Shown one piece after another: positions 1 to 11,380 of a stretch of DNA of 64,000 nucleotides; within the stretch, counting starts at the first letter, position 1, and each line of letters begins with the position of its first letter. The notes beneath the pieces are model-generated. The model was not told where the DNA came from. It did not search any database and was given only the letters and a program-made list of their open reading frames with translations. The position numbers and the translations under genes were made by a program. Source of the stretch: Heterocephalus glaber (Eukaryota; Chordata; Mammalia; Rodentia; Bathyergidae); NCBI RefSeq assembly GCF_000247695.1, contig NW_004624782.1:12818495-12882494 (forward strand), given 5' to 3'.

Positions 1-18
1 TAAAACTAGAGCAATCTT

Positions 19-119
19 TTCTTTTTTTTGTTTTTTTTTTTTGGTACTAGGGATCAAACTCAGGACGACTTTGTGCTTATGAGGCAGGTGGTAAAACCAC
101 TGAGCTAAATCCCTGGCCC
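19..119 (-). mobile_element. ID SINE
   Basis: Tail-first copy: T-run, ggtactagggatcaaactc, ending actgagctaaatccctggccc. It is flanked by the 15-bp target duplication aactagagcaatctt at 4-18 and 120-134. All ID copies here derive from a tRNA gene and keep A- and B-box promoter motifs. Confidence 0.9.
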
Positions 120-252
120 AACTAGAGCAATCTTAACAATAGACTGTAAATTGCAATAAAAGTTATATGAATGTCATCTGTCTCTCTCAAAATATCTTAT
201 TGTACAGTGGATTATAGCATCTCAGCATGTGTTTTTAAGAATTTTCATTTAG

Positions 253-338
253 GCCCGGGAATTTAGCTCAGTGATTCTGTCACTTGCCTTCCAAGCGCAA
301 GGTCCTGAGTTTGATCCCCGATACCAGAAAAAAAAAAG
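253..338 (+). mobile_element. ID SINE
   Basis: gggaatttagctcagtgattc to gatccccgatacc plus A-tail. The target duplication gaattttcattta occurs on both sides. Confidence 0.88.
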
Positions 339-360
339 AATTTTCATTTAAAGGAAGCAC

Positions 361-444
361 TTTTTTTTTTGGTACTGGAGATTGAACTCGGGACCCTGTG
401 CTTGCGAGGCAAGCATCAGAACCACTTAGCTAAATTCCTGGCCC
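361..444 (-). mobile_element. ID SINE
   Basis: T-run, ggtactggagattgaactc to gctaaattcctggccc. The duplication taaaggaagcacttt flanks it. It landed right beside the ID at 253. Confidence 0.88.
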
Positions 445-459
445 TAAAGGAAGCACTTT

Positions 460-600
460 GGCTGGGCATACTGGCACATGCTTGTAATCCCAGCACTTGA
501 AAGGCTGAGGCAGGAGGATCACTGCAAATTTGAGGCCAGCCTGGGCTACAAAATGAGTTCAAGGCCAGTCTGAACTACAAAGGGAGACCCTGCCTCATAC
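460..600 (+). mobile_element. B1 SINE
   Basis: ggctgggcatactggcac, gtaatcccagcacttg and gaggcaggaggatcactg are diagnostic. The tail leads into the GGAA repeat at 601. Confidence 0.85.
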
Positions 601-709
601 GGGAAGGAGGGAAGGAGGGAAGGAGGGAAGGAGGGAAGGAGGGAAGGAGGGAAGGAGGGAAGGAGGGAAGGAAGGAAGGAAGGAAGGAAGGAAGGAAGGA
701 AGGAAGGAC
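601..709 (+). repeat. (GGAAGGA)n / (GGAA)n microsatellite
   Basis: About 60 bp of ggagggaa units then ggaa units, grown from the B1 tail, in NFATC2IP intron 7 or 3' flank. Confidence 0.95.
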
Positions 710-1782
710 GGACTTTACAGCTTCTCTTTGTGACATCCAAATTGCTAGCATCACTAGGCATGTGCTTTGAGGCTATTTTAAAATGAGGGTTACTTGAACA
801 CAAGCACTGTGATACCCTAAGAGTCAGTCTGACAACCCAGACAGCTACTAGGTGAGTAACGGGCAGAGCAGTGTGGCGAGTCCGGAGAAGGATCTGCCCC
901 ACCTGAGTGGGGCAGTGTGGGATGGCAATGGCAGTGCAAGGCTGCTGCTGCAAGAGACCCCCCTGGGGATCATGCCCAAAGCAGGCTGCATGAAGTAGAG
1001 GCACTAACCCCACACCTGGCTTGTTTTAAAAAGTGAGTCTGGCCAAAGCCTATGTGACTCATGAGAGCACTGTGGATGGCATGTGGGTTAGCACTACCCC
1101 CACACCTGCCAATAGCCACAGCAGAGACCAGAGAAATGGTCTGTGACCCCTGGGCCTATGAGATAAAATAACGTGACAGCCGAGGTCAGAGTGATTCTTA
1201 CCCAAATTCCATTCCCAGAACTGAAACCTTCTTAACTGAAAAGATGTGTTAATCATTAGCCACAACATGTATCTGATCTGTTCTGATCCTAAAGCAAGAA
1301 TGCTTTGTCCCTTCTTTTACAAGCCTTGCCTGCATCGGCAACCACATGTAGCCTCCTCATCCCAATTTAACAAATGATTGTATCACCAATAAGTATAGGT
1401 GGTTCTGGCTGTTTCAGGGTCTTTGCTTGCTCAGCACTGACCATTCTAGTTCCCTATTTCACTTAGATTCTGTCTCTAAGTCGTTCCTCTTGCCTTTAGT
1501 CATAGCACCAAGCAGGAGACTGGGATCCTCTGCGGGGGGGCCCCGATAGTTAACTCTGCTCAGAATGATTTAAAACACAATTTAAAACTTATAAATTACA
1601 AAAAAACCCAACCTTATGAATTGTTTATTTCTGGAATTTCTTGTTTAGTATTTTCTATTCCGTGGGTACCTAAAACCACTGAAGGCAAACCCCAGGTAAG
1701 GGGGAACTTCCTTGCCGTATTTTGCTACAGCTGCTATAAGAAATGAATACAGTGAATTATTCTACTTCTCTAGATCTTGGTT

Positions 1783-1912
1783 TCCTTTTTTTTTTCCGCT
1801 TTGAGACAAAGTCTCACTATGTAGTCCAGGGTGGCCTTGAACCTCACTGTGTCATCCAGGCTGGCCTCAAACTTGTGATCCTCCTGCCACAGCCTCCCAC
1901 ATGCAGGGATCC
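1783..1912 (-). mobile_element. B1 SINE, degenerate
   Basis: Antisense B1: tttgagacaaagtctcactatgtag, caggctggcctcaaac, gatcctcctgcc. Confidence 0.75.
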
Positions 1913-2171
1913 ATTTCCTTATTTCTTAAGTGAATGTAACAATAGTCCTTTCCCACATATGACTGTTACAGACTAGAGCAGAGGTCCCAGCAGGAGGAGA
2001 AGGGAAGTTGAAAGATGGGCTTCCTCCACTTATAGGCTGGATAGGCACCCAAGAACATGGAGACAAGTGTTTGCAGAGTCAGGATTAGGAGGAATCTGGC
2101 ACCTATAAACTGACAATAAGAGACAGCAGAGAAAAGATGGGGAAACATGCATGGCCACTTCCCCCACTCAC

Positions 2172-5100
2172 TTGAGACAGCAAGATCTCCAGCATCTGGT
2201 GTTTCTCTTTCCCCTGCACCCGGAGCCGGAGCTGCTGGGACACCTCTGCACCCTCTGAGGAATTTGCCAGCACCACACAGTCTGCAGGAGGCAGGATTAG
2301 GAAGCCAGGCCTAAGTAGGGGGTTGGAAACAGGCCCCATCCTGGGACACTCCTCTGTTCCCCTCTGGTAACAAAAGCCTCAAAGCCCAACCACTTTGTCT
2401 TCTACTCACCAATGATGTCAGCCACTCCAAGCTTTAGGGTCCTGGGGGTAGCGGCAGGGGACAGCTCTGTCTCTCCAAAGAGCAAGAGAATCCTGCTTGG
2501 GGATACCCCGAGATGAGAGGCCATGTGGTCCACCACACTCTGCAGAGGCTCCGACTAAGGAAGGCGACAAGCAGCAAAGGTAGCCTTCCTGCCTTGAAAT
2601 TCCTTGCCCCACTCCTACCCTAACACCACTAACCCAAACACAAGTTTCCAGCCTAAACTCCTCAGATGTGAGCTACATTCACCTTAGTCACCATAGTCAA
2701 CATATTTATCAAGTATAAAATAAAGTCATGTCAGTAATGAGTTCAGATGAATAGCACAAAAAAATAAAGCAGCCACGGTTTAAGAGAAAAATGGAATGGT
2801 AGGATTGCCACAAATGAATCACATGGCCATCTTTTTTTTTTTGGTACCAGGGATCAAACTTGGGACCTTGCGCTTGTGAGGCAGGCGCCAGAACCACTGA
2901 GCTGAATCCCCAGCCCGCACATGGCCATCTTAACAGGCCAGCTCTTATACACTTCGGGTGACTGCTACCCTGTGTGTGAACATGGGTCAGTCTGACTGCA
3001 ACTTCCTATTTTTAAAAGCCAGAAACTTGAGCCGCTAAGTATCTATTGCAAAGACTGTCAACAAACTTGTTTTATCTGGCAGTGTGGGGGTGGAACTCAG
3101 AGCCTCTCACCTGCTAGGCAAGCACTCTATCCTGTCACACCCATCTCTAACCCCACATCTATGTTAAATGCTCCTACAGAACAGGCAGCACATCACTGTT
3201 GAGAAGGCCATGGATGGTCAGTCTACAGCCTCCACCTTAGCTGCTTGACTCATCATAGTGCTCATTTCTGTTATCATCTTTGGTGTTGAACTGGGGCCAT
3301 TCCTACACAATATCAGCCTTTGTCAGGAAGCTGGGGAACTGAGGATGATTGACATCTACTATGTTCAGCAAGTGAGGACAACCCCAAGGGGGAAGCACAG
3401 GCTCTACTGAGGCACTCCCAAGAAATGCTTCCTAGAAGACACATGCTTAAATGAAGCCTTGAAGAACGAGTAGGAAGTCTGCCAGAAAAAGAGGAGATTG
3501 AGGGAAAAAACAGAGGGGATAGCAAGCATAAGGCATGGAGGGAAGAAAGAGCGGTGGGAAGCCAGGAAGCTCTAGGAGCAGGATGAAAAAGGAAGACATG
3601 GTCCCTCCTTCCAAGGCAGCTCCTAAGTCCTCCTCCTGCAAGCCCTCAGGTACTTACCATTTTGATGGGCAATCGGACCACATCAGCCCGGCACCAGACT
3701 TTGAGTGGGAAGAGCCGGGGCTTGTCTGGGAGGACAGGCCCTTCTACGAGGAGAACCTCATCATCTTGGCTCCGGTGGCCTCGGCCCTGATGCTGCTTGG
3801 GGCTCAGGCAGGATCGGAGATCTCGGAGGCGCTTGTTCACCTCCCTGCATGCACAGAAGACTTTGGGTCAGTTGGGATTGGCCACCTAACAAATTGCCCC
3901 TCCTCACCCCAGCAAGGAGCCCCAGCCTCTGGCACCTTAACTTCTGAAGTGCCGGAGTACGCTTCCTGCTTTTGCCTCTCGGTGGAGGTGAGGGCAAAGG
4001 AGAGGTGTCCTCAGCCCTGTAGAGAGGAGAGAGGGACAGGATAGAGACTAAGGAGAAACTCCAACCCTGTACTTCTTTTCATGGGCTGTTGACCCCAGGA
4101 ACCAGAGAGAGAGAGCTAGACAATCAAGAAGCACCTGCCAGTAACATCCATTTTACTGGAAGACAAAGTAGGTAAGGGAGAGGAAAAAACTAAGACATCA
4201 TTTTTATATTTACAAGACCCAATATGAGGGAGGAAAATGCCTATTTTAAAATAAGTTACTTTCCAGGTAAATATCTGATAATATCCAACAGACATCAGGC
4301 ACTTAATAGTCTTCACCTACTCAACAACTCTGACAGTTACCATGATTACCCCCATTTTACAGAGAAACAGTAGCACTGAGAAGGTGGGGGGCAGACAGCC
4401 AGCTGAGTGTCAACCATGCCCTTCACCCCTGCACAGCCCACCGGACTCCCTTCCCACTGACAGTCTGAAAGTCCTGTGCTAATCTCCAGGGTGGGTCACC
4501 TCTTTCCAACCTGAGCCTCCAGACTCCTTCCTTGCCTTCTTACTCTTTCAGGAGCCACTTGAGGGTTCTGTCTGCCTCAGCTTACCTCTCCAGTTCCCTT
4601 CCTGTTCCCTAGGCCAGAGTGCCCCAGCCTCACTCACAGTAACACCTCCTTTTCCTTCTCTTCTTTCTCATCTTCACTCCTCAGTTTCTTCAAGGGAGAG
4701 CTTGGAAATGCAGGATCCTCAGGGTGAGGACTGCTGGAATCTGCCATATCTGCTTCTGGAGGAAGAGCAGGAAACGTGCAAAGGGTTAGCTATGAGATGG
4801 CAGAGGGAGGCCAAGGAGAAACAAGTCAGAAGCGTTAAGAAGGGCCCAAGGGATGGGGATATGAGCAAGGCCCTGGGCTTGATCCCCAACATCACCAAAA
4901 AAAACATTTTTGAAAAAAAATAAGGGTGAGACAAAGGAGACCACTAAGTCCCCAAACACACACAGGACCACTCAAGAATACTGGAAAAGTGTTCAGGGGC
5001 CATAACTGTTATTTGCTTAATAATTTTCTTTATTTCATTCATTTTAACTTAAACTTCTAATTTAAAAAGTCAAATATCCTGAGCAGTTTTGAAGCTTTTG

Positions 5101-7709
5101 CTATGTTGCTCTGGATCTACTATGTGCATGTGTTAGATTCAGGTACAAAATATGACTTTCGCCGTCATTTAAATAAATTTTAGATATTTGTCCAAAAAAT
5201 ATCAAATATTATTCTAGAATATAAACTTTTTCCCATTTGCTTGCTTTCAATGAAAGAATATCATAAGACTAGGGTATAGCTCAGTGGTAGACTGTATGTT
5301 TAGCATGTGCAAGGCGCTGGGTTCAATCCCATGTACCACTCACCTAAAAAAAAAAACAAAAACGGATTATAAAGCATAAAAATAAATACAGTTGGGCTGG
5401 GACTATAGCTCAATGCTGTGTAGCAGGCTCAAGGACCTGGGTTCCAGCCCCAGGACTGCAAAAGCAAATAAATACATACATACATATGAAAATGCAAATG
5501 AAACCATAATGATCAACTTTAGATCAGTGGTTCTTAATCAGGGGCAATTCTGCCTCTGGAAGACCATGTAGTAATACTGGAGACAATTTTGGTTGTCACA
5601 GTGTGGGGAGGGGGCTGGGATACATTATTGGCATCAAGTAGAAAGAGGTCAGGGTGGTGTTAAAGTTTCTACAGTGTACAGGATAGACCCCCAAATAAAG
5701 AATTTTCCAGTCCAAAATGCCAGTAATGCTGAGGTTGAGAAATCCTGTCCTGGCTAAATACAGCAGCTGCTACAGGCATGAAATTCTGCACTTCTAAAAA
5801 GCTCCTGTGGGATGCCTAATATGGCTGGGCCCACATTTTGAGTAGCAAGGACAGAGGCACCTTTTACAATGGCACTTCTATCTTCCACATACTGTTGTCC
5901 TAAACCATACACAGGGACAAGACAGCTCTTTCTATATCCCCTTTAAATAATTCTCATCCCTTTACACAGATCCAGTATTATCCTCATTTTCCTAGTGAAA
6001 CATTAAGAGGTTAAGTAATTTGCCCAAGGTCACACAGCTATTAAGGTTAGAGTTGGGATTCAAACCCAGGCCAAATGGCTCCTAAGTCTGCTCTTAGTCT
6101 GTGATGCTCCTTCATGGTAGAGAAATCTAGGGCCAGGGATTTAGCTCAGTGGTTCCGGTGCCTGCCTCACAAGTGCAAGGTCCTGAGTTCGATCCCCGAT
6201 ACCAAAAAAAAAAAAGTCATGGTAGAGAAATCTAGGTCCAAAGTCTGCATTTGTGAACTGGATCACTTCCCTATTAGTGATCCTATTCACTGCCCGTTGC
6301 AAAAGATCTGCAAAAATTGTATCTGGGGAAGGACAAAGACTGAAAGACCAGATAAGTTTCAGTGAACATCCTGCTGGCTCCAGAGTGTTCCCAAGAAACT
6401 TGTTGCAGATGTAACTAGATGTCACAGTTTCTCAACACTCCCTCTTACCCTGCCCCCACTAGGATTACAGTATCAGAATATCTGGAGGTGGCATTTGAAA
6501 TCTTTAAATTAACACTGTTTTGTGCTGAGTTGGGAGGAGAGTGGTTAGCAGTAACATGAGTCTCCTCTCCCATGCCATCTGCTCCCAGCCCTCAAGAGAC
6601 AATGAGTGGGAAGATATTGGCTGTAGGAAAATATACTCCAGAAGTCTCCTCAGAGAAGCCAGTGCTGAGCCCTCTCTTACCTTCCTCAACAACTTCAGGG
6701 TAGAATTTCAGGAGAGACAGAGGATCTGGGATGGGATGGAAACTGCTTTCTACCTACAAAAATAAAAAGGGGAAAGTCAGTCCAAAGTCCTCCCTCTACT
6801 GAAAGGGAAACCGGGAAATTTTCCCCACAGCTCCTAAATTCTCGCTAAAAATGAGAATATCAGGACTCCAACTTTCCCAGGATCCAAAATGGCAATGCCC
6901 CCGCCCCTGTCGCCCGTCCCTAAGGCGCTCTGAAGATGCAGGCTTAGTTGCTGGCCGTCCCTCTACCCCATCTACTCTCAGGGAACCCCAGGTTCTAGCT
7001 CACCCTTTCACTTGGGGCCCCTGGCCTCCCAGAAATAGCCCCCTCAGTCCTTTCTGGATCTCCATGGTCCCAGTATCCCAGCCTCCTGGCATTCTTAGCA
7101 AGGGACTTCAACCTCAAAACCCAATATCCCCCCCAATATCCCCAAAGCCCAGCTTCAGGTCTTCCCTCCTGTCTCTGACCCGCAAGAACCCCAGCCCTTC
7201 AGCCTCCCTGTACCCGCAAGACTACAGCTCCGGGAACCTCGCACTTGAAACAGGCCCCCAACCCCCACCGCAGGGGCCCTGCGTCCCTCGCCCCGACACG
7301 CTCGCCCGGGCCGGCCGACCTTCCGGGAGTATACTGGAACCACCGGCACCTCCTCCGGGTCCAGCAGCCGCCGCCGCCGCCGCCTGACCAGGGTCTGAAG
7401 GGCTCCTGCGGGCCGCGCGTCCGCCCCGTCGCTGTCGCTGTCGCCCCGAGGCGCAGCAGGCACCCGGGGCTCCGGGGACTGGACCTCAACACCGTCCACT
7501 GCACCGCCTGCGGTGGCCACCTCCAGGACATCCTCATCGCCGTCTCTGACCAAGTCCGCAAGCACTGTGTCCACAGTGGGCCCGGCTGGAGAACGCTGGG
7601 CGCGAGGACGTCCACCCCGGCCCCCGCGACCGCCCCGGCCACTACGAGCGCCTCGGCCGACCCGGCCACCTCGGGACCTCAAAACCCTACTCCTCACTGG
7701 TTCCGCCAT
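2172..7709 (-). CDS. NFATC2IP: NFATC2-interacting protein (NIP45), 3'-incomplete, 7 coding exons seen
   Basis: Coding exons, read right to left: 7709-7320, 6753-6681, 4755-4638, 4016-3936, 3844-3658, 2554-2410, 2281-2172. They join in frame to 368 codons and all have GT-AG borders. The start at 7709 opens MAEPVRSRVLRSRGGR, an Arg/Gly-rich tail as in human NIP45, where arginine methylation is reported for the family. Residues about 45-130 are acidic and Ser/Asp-rich. Exon 5 carries the conserved NKRLRDLRSCLSP stretch and the start of the first SUMO-like domain, which continues through exons 6-7. The human protein is 419 aa, so roughly 50 residues (most of the second SUMO-like domain) are missing. 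Intron 7 runs off the left edge and no matching exon is visible in 1-2171. In the family it is a nuclear partner of NFATC2 that supports Th2 cytokine genes and binds the SUMO E2. The frame shows no damage. Confidence 0.93.
2831..2915 (-). mobile_element. ID SINE
   Basis: T-run with ggtaccagggatcaaac. The duplication cacatggccatctt flanks it (2819 and 2917). Lies in NFATC2IP intron 5. Confidence 0.88.
3075..3155 (-). mobile_element. Old ID-like SINE fragment
   Basis: gtggaactcagagcctctcacctgctaggcaagcactctat is an eroded antisense ID of the older type. Confidence 0.45.
4325..4420 (-). mobile_element. MIR SINE fragment
   Basis: Contains attacccccattttacagag followed by a degenerate gcagacagccagct, the antisense MIR order. 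Confidence 0.55.
5268..5357 (+). mobile_element. ID SINE, older type
   Basis: ctagggtatagctcagtggtagac then aaggcgctgggttcaatccc. It lacks the extra 'ttcc' of the young copies and so is the ancestral form. Confidence 0.75.
5393..5466 (+). mobile_element. ID SINE, older and shortened
   Basis: ggctgggactatagctcaatg to gggttccagccccagg, with an internal deletion. Confidence 0.6.
5524..5748 (+). mobile_element. Old non-autonomous DNA transposon (MER/hAT type)
   Basis: Starts cagtggttctta and ends gttgagaaatcctg, an imperfect terminal inverted repeat. The interior (ggagacaattttggttgtcac, ttggcatcaagtagaaagaggtc) matches a common mammalian MER element I remember but cannot name with certainty. 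Confidence 0.55.
5965..6112 (-). mobile_element. MIR SINE
   Basis: Antisense MIR core: attatcctcattttcc, aagaggttaagtaatttgcccaaggtcacacagct, gggattcaaacccagg. Confidence 0.8.
6130..6216 (+). mobile_element. ID SINE
   Basis: Near-consensus copy with a 19-bp target duplication, tcatggtagagaaatctag, at 6112 and 6218. In NFATC2IP intron 2. Confidence 0.9.
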
Positions 7710-8060
7710 CTCACACAATTGCCACGCACAACCGTCTCTACTCTCCACGCCCACCCACCTCACCCAGCGACCTCGGCCTCTCATTGGGTGAACAGCCTGC
7801 CAGTCAGCATCCCTCTTCACCCACGCTCTCCGGATCCGCCTCCCTGCCTTTTCATTGGTCAGCACATCCACCCGTCACACATCCTCCACTGAAACAAAGG
7901 CGCCAACGATTCTAATACCCTGCGGGCAATCAGCGAAGGGTTTGATTTGGTCGGACTCACCCATTGGCTGGGTTAGTCTCTGCTGACAAGCCTTCTCTGG
8001 GCCCCCGCCCATTTAAAAGAGCCGTTCGCCCAGTTGGTAGAGGAGTGGGGCATCCTGGGA
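7180..8060 (-). promoter_or_regulatory. CpG-rich promoter region of NFATC2IP
   Basis: CpG dinucleotides are dense from about 7250 to 7700 (exon 1) and continue more thinly to about 8050, against a CpG-poor surround. Inverted CCAAT-type boxes (attgg) occur near 7785, 7855 and 7965 and there is no clear TATA box, as usual for a housekeeping promoter. The exact start site cannot be set from sequence; it should lie between 7710 and about 8050. Confidence 0.7.
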
Positions 8061-8139
8061 ATGGTAGTCCTCAACTCTGAGGTCTAGGGAGAGGGGAAAG
8101 GCCAGGTGCGAACTTCAGGAGCTACGCAAACTGCAGGCG

Positions 8140-8272
8140 GTGCGCACCTTTGTCATCCTAGGAGACAGAGAAGCTGAGGGACGAAGATCACCCAGAGTCT
8201 AAAGTCAGCCTGGGCTACTTGAGTTCAAGGCCAACTTAAACTGTGTAGGGAAACTCTGCCCTGAAAATAAAT
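8140..8272 (+). mobile_element. B1 SINE, degenerate
   Basis: gtcatcctaggagacagagaagctgagg, cagcctgggctacttgagttcaaggcc. Confidence 0.65.
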
Positions 8273-8299
8273 AAGTAGAAATGCAGCCAGTAAAGACCA

Positions 8300-9638
8300 A
8301 GGTCACTAGTTTTTAGTTAGGAACAAGGATTACATCGGCAGTTGGACTGCTAGCCATGTGTGTTATGCTCTGGTGGAAAACTTGTCCGCATTTTGCTCCT
8401 GTCCTGAGACTTTAATGGAGCCTGAAATTAACAGCAAAACATTATTTAATCTTCCTGAGGAAATTTCAAGGCAGGCTAATGTTGACACAGTGGCATGGCT
8501 ACGGTTGGGGGCTTTTAGACAGCTCCACCTTGAAAATAAAAACCAAAAGTCACAGCTGGGTGATTTAAAGTTTTAAGCTTGGCCAGAAAGGAAACTCTAG
8601 TAAAGTTTCAGACTGATGGAGCAGAGGAGAACTTGGTTGCAGAAGAGAAACAGATATAGTAGAAAAGATAGCCTGAAGTCACAAGAACCAACAGGACTGC
8701 ACACTTTGTAGCCTCCGTGTTGCAAAGGTAAAAGGCTCTGCTTGGAGAAGAGAGCCTCAGGGCACTATGTTCAGAATGGAGGCAACCTAGAAAAGTGTTC
8801 CTTGGGAATTGCTTTCACAGCACTAAGCAATCCAGGCACTCGACCCCTACAGTCCAGAGAGAAGGAAGCCTGGTTACTGCTCCAGCTGGCAGCAGACCTT
8901 GGGGCCACCTACATGGCGCTGGTTTTAAGTGCATGCAGAATACAAGAGTTGTGAGGGGCCGGGGATTTAGCTCAGTGGTTTTGCCACCTGCTGTGGAAGC
9001 GCAAGGACCCGAGTTCGATCCCCAGTACCAAAAAAAAAAAGAGTTGTGGGGTTAGGAAGGCTTCCACCTAGATTTCAGAAGAAGGCCTAGAGGCCTGGCA
9101 GTGTGCAACTACTGAGCTGGCAGTTTGTGAAGCTGTGGGTGTAAAGCCAAAGGTGCAGTGGAGGCCCCAGAAATTTGGAGAAGCCAGGACTGTGGATCAT
9201 CTGAGGAAAACTGTAAGGAGGGAGCAGAGCTGGCCCAAGAGAAAGGCCATGAAAGCTGAAACTACGTGCAGTGCTGCTGCAGCAGCAGAGCCACCCAAGC
9301 CCTTTAGAGTTCACATCTTGCCACAGATTCCCCTGGGTGCTGGACATGGATGTTAATGTTTGCCCTGCTGGATTTTGGACTTGCCTTGGTCCCATTCCTT
9401 TCTATTCCTCTATTTGAAATGGGAACGTCTATTTTGTGCTATTGTATGTTGGAAGTGTTTAACTTTCTTTTCATTTGTATGGGGGCTCACAGGTAGGAGT
9501 TTGCCTTGAATCTCAAAGACTCGGGACTTGGACTTTTCAGCAGTGCTGAAACTGTTAGGTCTTTGGCAACTCTTGGAGACAAACTAAATGCCTTTTCTGT
9601 AAAGAGATGTGCATGAGTCTTTGGGCCCAGGGGCGGAA
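8300..9638 (+). mobile_element. MaLR (ERVL-MaLR) internal region
   Basis: The sequence follows the THE1/MST-type internal region as I remember it: a segment near 8380-8420 resembling its beginning, cctagatttcagaag at 9069-9083, then the closely matching tail from about 9362 (ctgctggattttggacttgcc) to ggggcggaatg. The polypurine tract caggggcgga (9629-9638) abuts an LTR. MaLR elements are non-autonomous and no coding capacity is seen. An ID element is inserted at 8956. No 5' LTR is seen. Confidence 0.75.
8956..9040 (+). mobile_element. ID SINE inside the MaLR
   Basis: ggccggggatttagctcagtgg to gttcgatccccagtacc plus 10 A, with agagttgtg on both sides. Confidence 0.9.
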
Positions 9639-10057
9639 TGTTATGGCTGTGTCTAGACTTCCTCCCAAAGCCTCCTGCGGTCATAAGTGGTGCTTTTCAG
9701 AGGCAGCTGGATCTAGGGTGTGTGGTGTTGGGATTAAGTGTGTGATGCTGAGATTAAGGGTATGTGATTACTAAATTAGTCTGCTGATTGGTTTGGTGCA
9801 GTTCTGGCTGTGGATAATGGGAAGGCCGATCCTGGGTGTGGGTGGCACCACCCAAAGGGAGGGCAGACTGGGAGGGATAAAAGGGAGAGGCAGGTTGCTG
9901 CTGCTCCTTTGTTACTACACTGCTTTAGTGCTTTCTGCCCACCATGAACTCTTTCTCCTCCATGATGCCCCTCTGTCATGTGCCACCCTGTCTTGGAGCC
10001 AGCCAAGTATGGACCGAAATCTCTACAAACTGTGAGGCAAAATAAACCTTTTCTCTT
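9639..10057 (+). mobile_element. MaLR-type 3' LTR
   Basis: Begins TGTTATGG directly after the polypurine tract. It has a GATAAAAG TATA-like box at 9876-9883 and AATAAA at 10041-10046, then a run of about 23 A (10058-10080). It fits a rodent ORR1/MT-like LTR. The A-run and following ID element hide its true end. Confidence 0.65.
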
Positions 10058-10079
10058 AAAAAAAAAAAAAAAAAAAAAA

Positions 10080-10246
10080 AGCCAGGGATTTAGCTCCGTG
10101 GTGCCGCACCTGCCTCACAAGCCCAAGGTCCTGAGTACCAAAAAAGAAAGAAAAAATAAATAAGTAAATACATCTTTTAAAAGGCCGTGTATGGCGCAAG
10201 CGCAAGGACCCGGGTTCGATCCCGGTACCAAAAAAAAAAAAAAAAG
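10080..10246 (+). mobile_element. Two ID pieces
   Basis: A shortened ID (10080-10145) is followed after an A-rich spacer by a 5'-truncated ID (about 10195-10246, caagcgcaaggacccgggtt). The flank aaggccgtgtatg is repeated around the second. Confidence 0.75.
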
Positions 10247-10319
10247 GCCGTGTATGTAGCTCAGTTTGGGTTCAAGCCCCAGTACTGTACTGAAAAGGGA
10301 AAAAGCGTAGTGAGGCCTG

Positions 10320-10680
10320 AGCCTCCAGGTGGCTCACACGTAAGTGCCTGCTCGGCGCCCCTCTCACACGCGTGTGCCCACTCTCCTCACAGACCCCCTC
10401 TGCCAACGGATTCCGGCCACGGTGCCGAGCTCCAGACAGCAGTTTCCCGGCGCAGCCCCGACACCTGTAAGGCGAATGCGAGTCACAGTGGCCGACTCCT
10501 CCCTCTGCTGGATGGCGAGAGGCACACGTGCTGCTCCGACCCGGACGGCCCCTCCCAGGGCCCCTGAGCAGCCCGCTGCAGACCCCGGCCTCAAGCTGGC
10601 CTCGGTCGCCTCCACCATGCCCGGGCGCGGACCCTGAGCCGAACCGAGAGCTCACGGTGCAGCCCTCGGCTGCGTGAGTC
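10320..10680. other. Orphan CpG-rich stretch
   Basis: About 360 bp with many CpG between SINE-rich flanks and with no TATA box. Open frames exist on both strands but none resembles a known protein. Nature unknown. Confidence 0.4.
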
Positions 10681-10731
10681 CTTATAAACTTGTGGGGCGG
10701 TCCACTACTCCACAAGTAAGGGCCTGGAAGC

Positions 10732-10751
10732 CCGTGTGCGTGCGTGCGTGC

Positions 10752-10786
<35 letters not shown>
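10732..10786 (+). repeat. (GCGT)n(GT)n microsatellite
   Basis: gtgcgtgcgtgc units pass into pure gt. Confidence 0.95.
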
Positions 10787-10789
10787 TTA

Positions 10790-10915
10790 CTGTACTTGGG
10801 GTTGAACCCAGGGACTGACCCTTATTTATTTTTATTCTGAGACAGGGGTCTCGCTAAATTGGTAAATTACCCAGGCTTGGCTGAATTGGCAATCCTCCTC
10901 AGGCCCCATCCCCGG
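10790..10915 (-). mobile_element. B1-dID SINE, degenerate
   Basis: Antisense dID text (gttgaacccagggac) then antisense B1 (ctgagacaggggtctcgc, caatcctcctcagg). Confidence 0.55.
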
Positions 10916-10930
10916 CTCCTTTTTTATTTT

Positions 10931-11018
10931 TATTTTTTATTTTTGGTACTAGGGATTGAACTCCGGACCTTGTGCTTGTGAAGCAGGCGGCAGAACCACT
11001 GAGCTAAATCCCTAGCCC
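10931..11018 (-). mobile_element. ID SINE
   Basis: ggtactagggattgaactcc to gctaaatccctagccc. The flank cctttttttatttttat is repeated on each side. Confidence 0.85.
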
Positions 11019-11221
11019 TCCTTTTTTATTTTTATACAAATTGTTGGGAGTTAACTTTACTTTTAGTGTTTAGGAAGAGAATATTCAGGAAGAATGTGAC
11101 TCACCTTTGGTACTGTGTACCTTTGGTACTCTTTCCTTATTTTTGAGGAAAGAGTAAGAATTGCATTTGTATGAAAGACAGCTACCTGCTTTTTGTTTGT
11201 TTGGTTGGTTTTGTTTTGTTT

Positions 11222-11380
11222 TACTGGTATTCAGGGAGCGCTGGCTACACCTCCAGCCCTTTTAAAATTTTATTTTGAGACAAGATTTTGCTAAATTGCT
11301 CAGGCTGGAGTAAAACTTGAGACCCTTCTTCTCAGCCTCCCTAGTAGCTAAGATACAGGCCTGTGCCATCACCAGACTTA
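11222..11380 (-). mobile_element. B1-dID SINE, degenerate
   Basis: Short dID trace (ctggtattcagggagcg), then ttttgagacaagattttgc, caggctggagtaaaacttg, ctcagcctccc. Confidence 0.55.

Noticed and set aside
253..338. True tRNA genes at the many A-box/B-box sequences
   Set aside because: All have poly(A) tails and target duplications and lack a foldable cloverleaf with a sound anticodon arm, so they are ID SINEs.
601..709. Possible CRISPR-like or satellite array
   Set aside because: It is a simple GGAA/GGAGGGAA microsatellite from a B1 tail, with no spacers, in a mammalian intron or flank.
3313..4044. Separate small genes on the plus strand near 3.5-4.0 kb
   Set aside because: They are antisense shadows of NFATC2IP exons 4-5 and introns.
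7199..7892. Overlapping long frames on both strands of NFATC2IP exon 1
   Set aside because: Shadows of the GC-rich exon. Only the frame starting at 7709 matches NIP45 and splices onward in phase.
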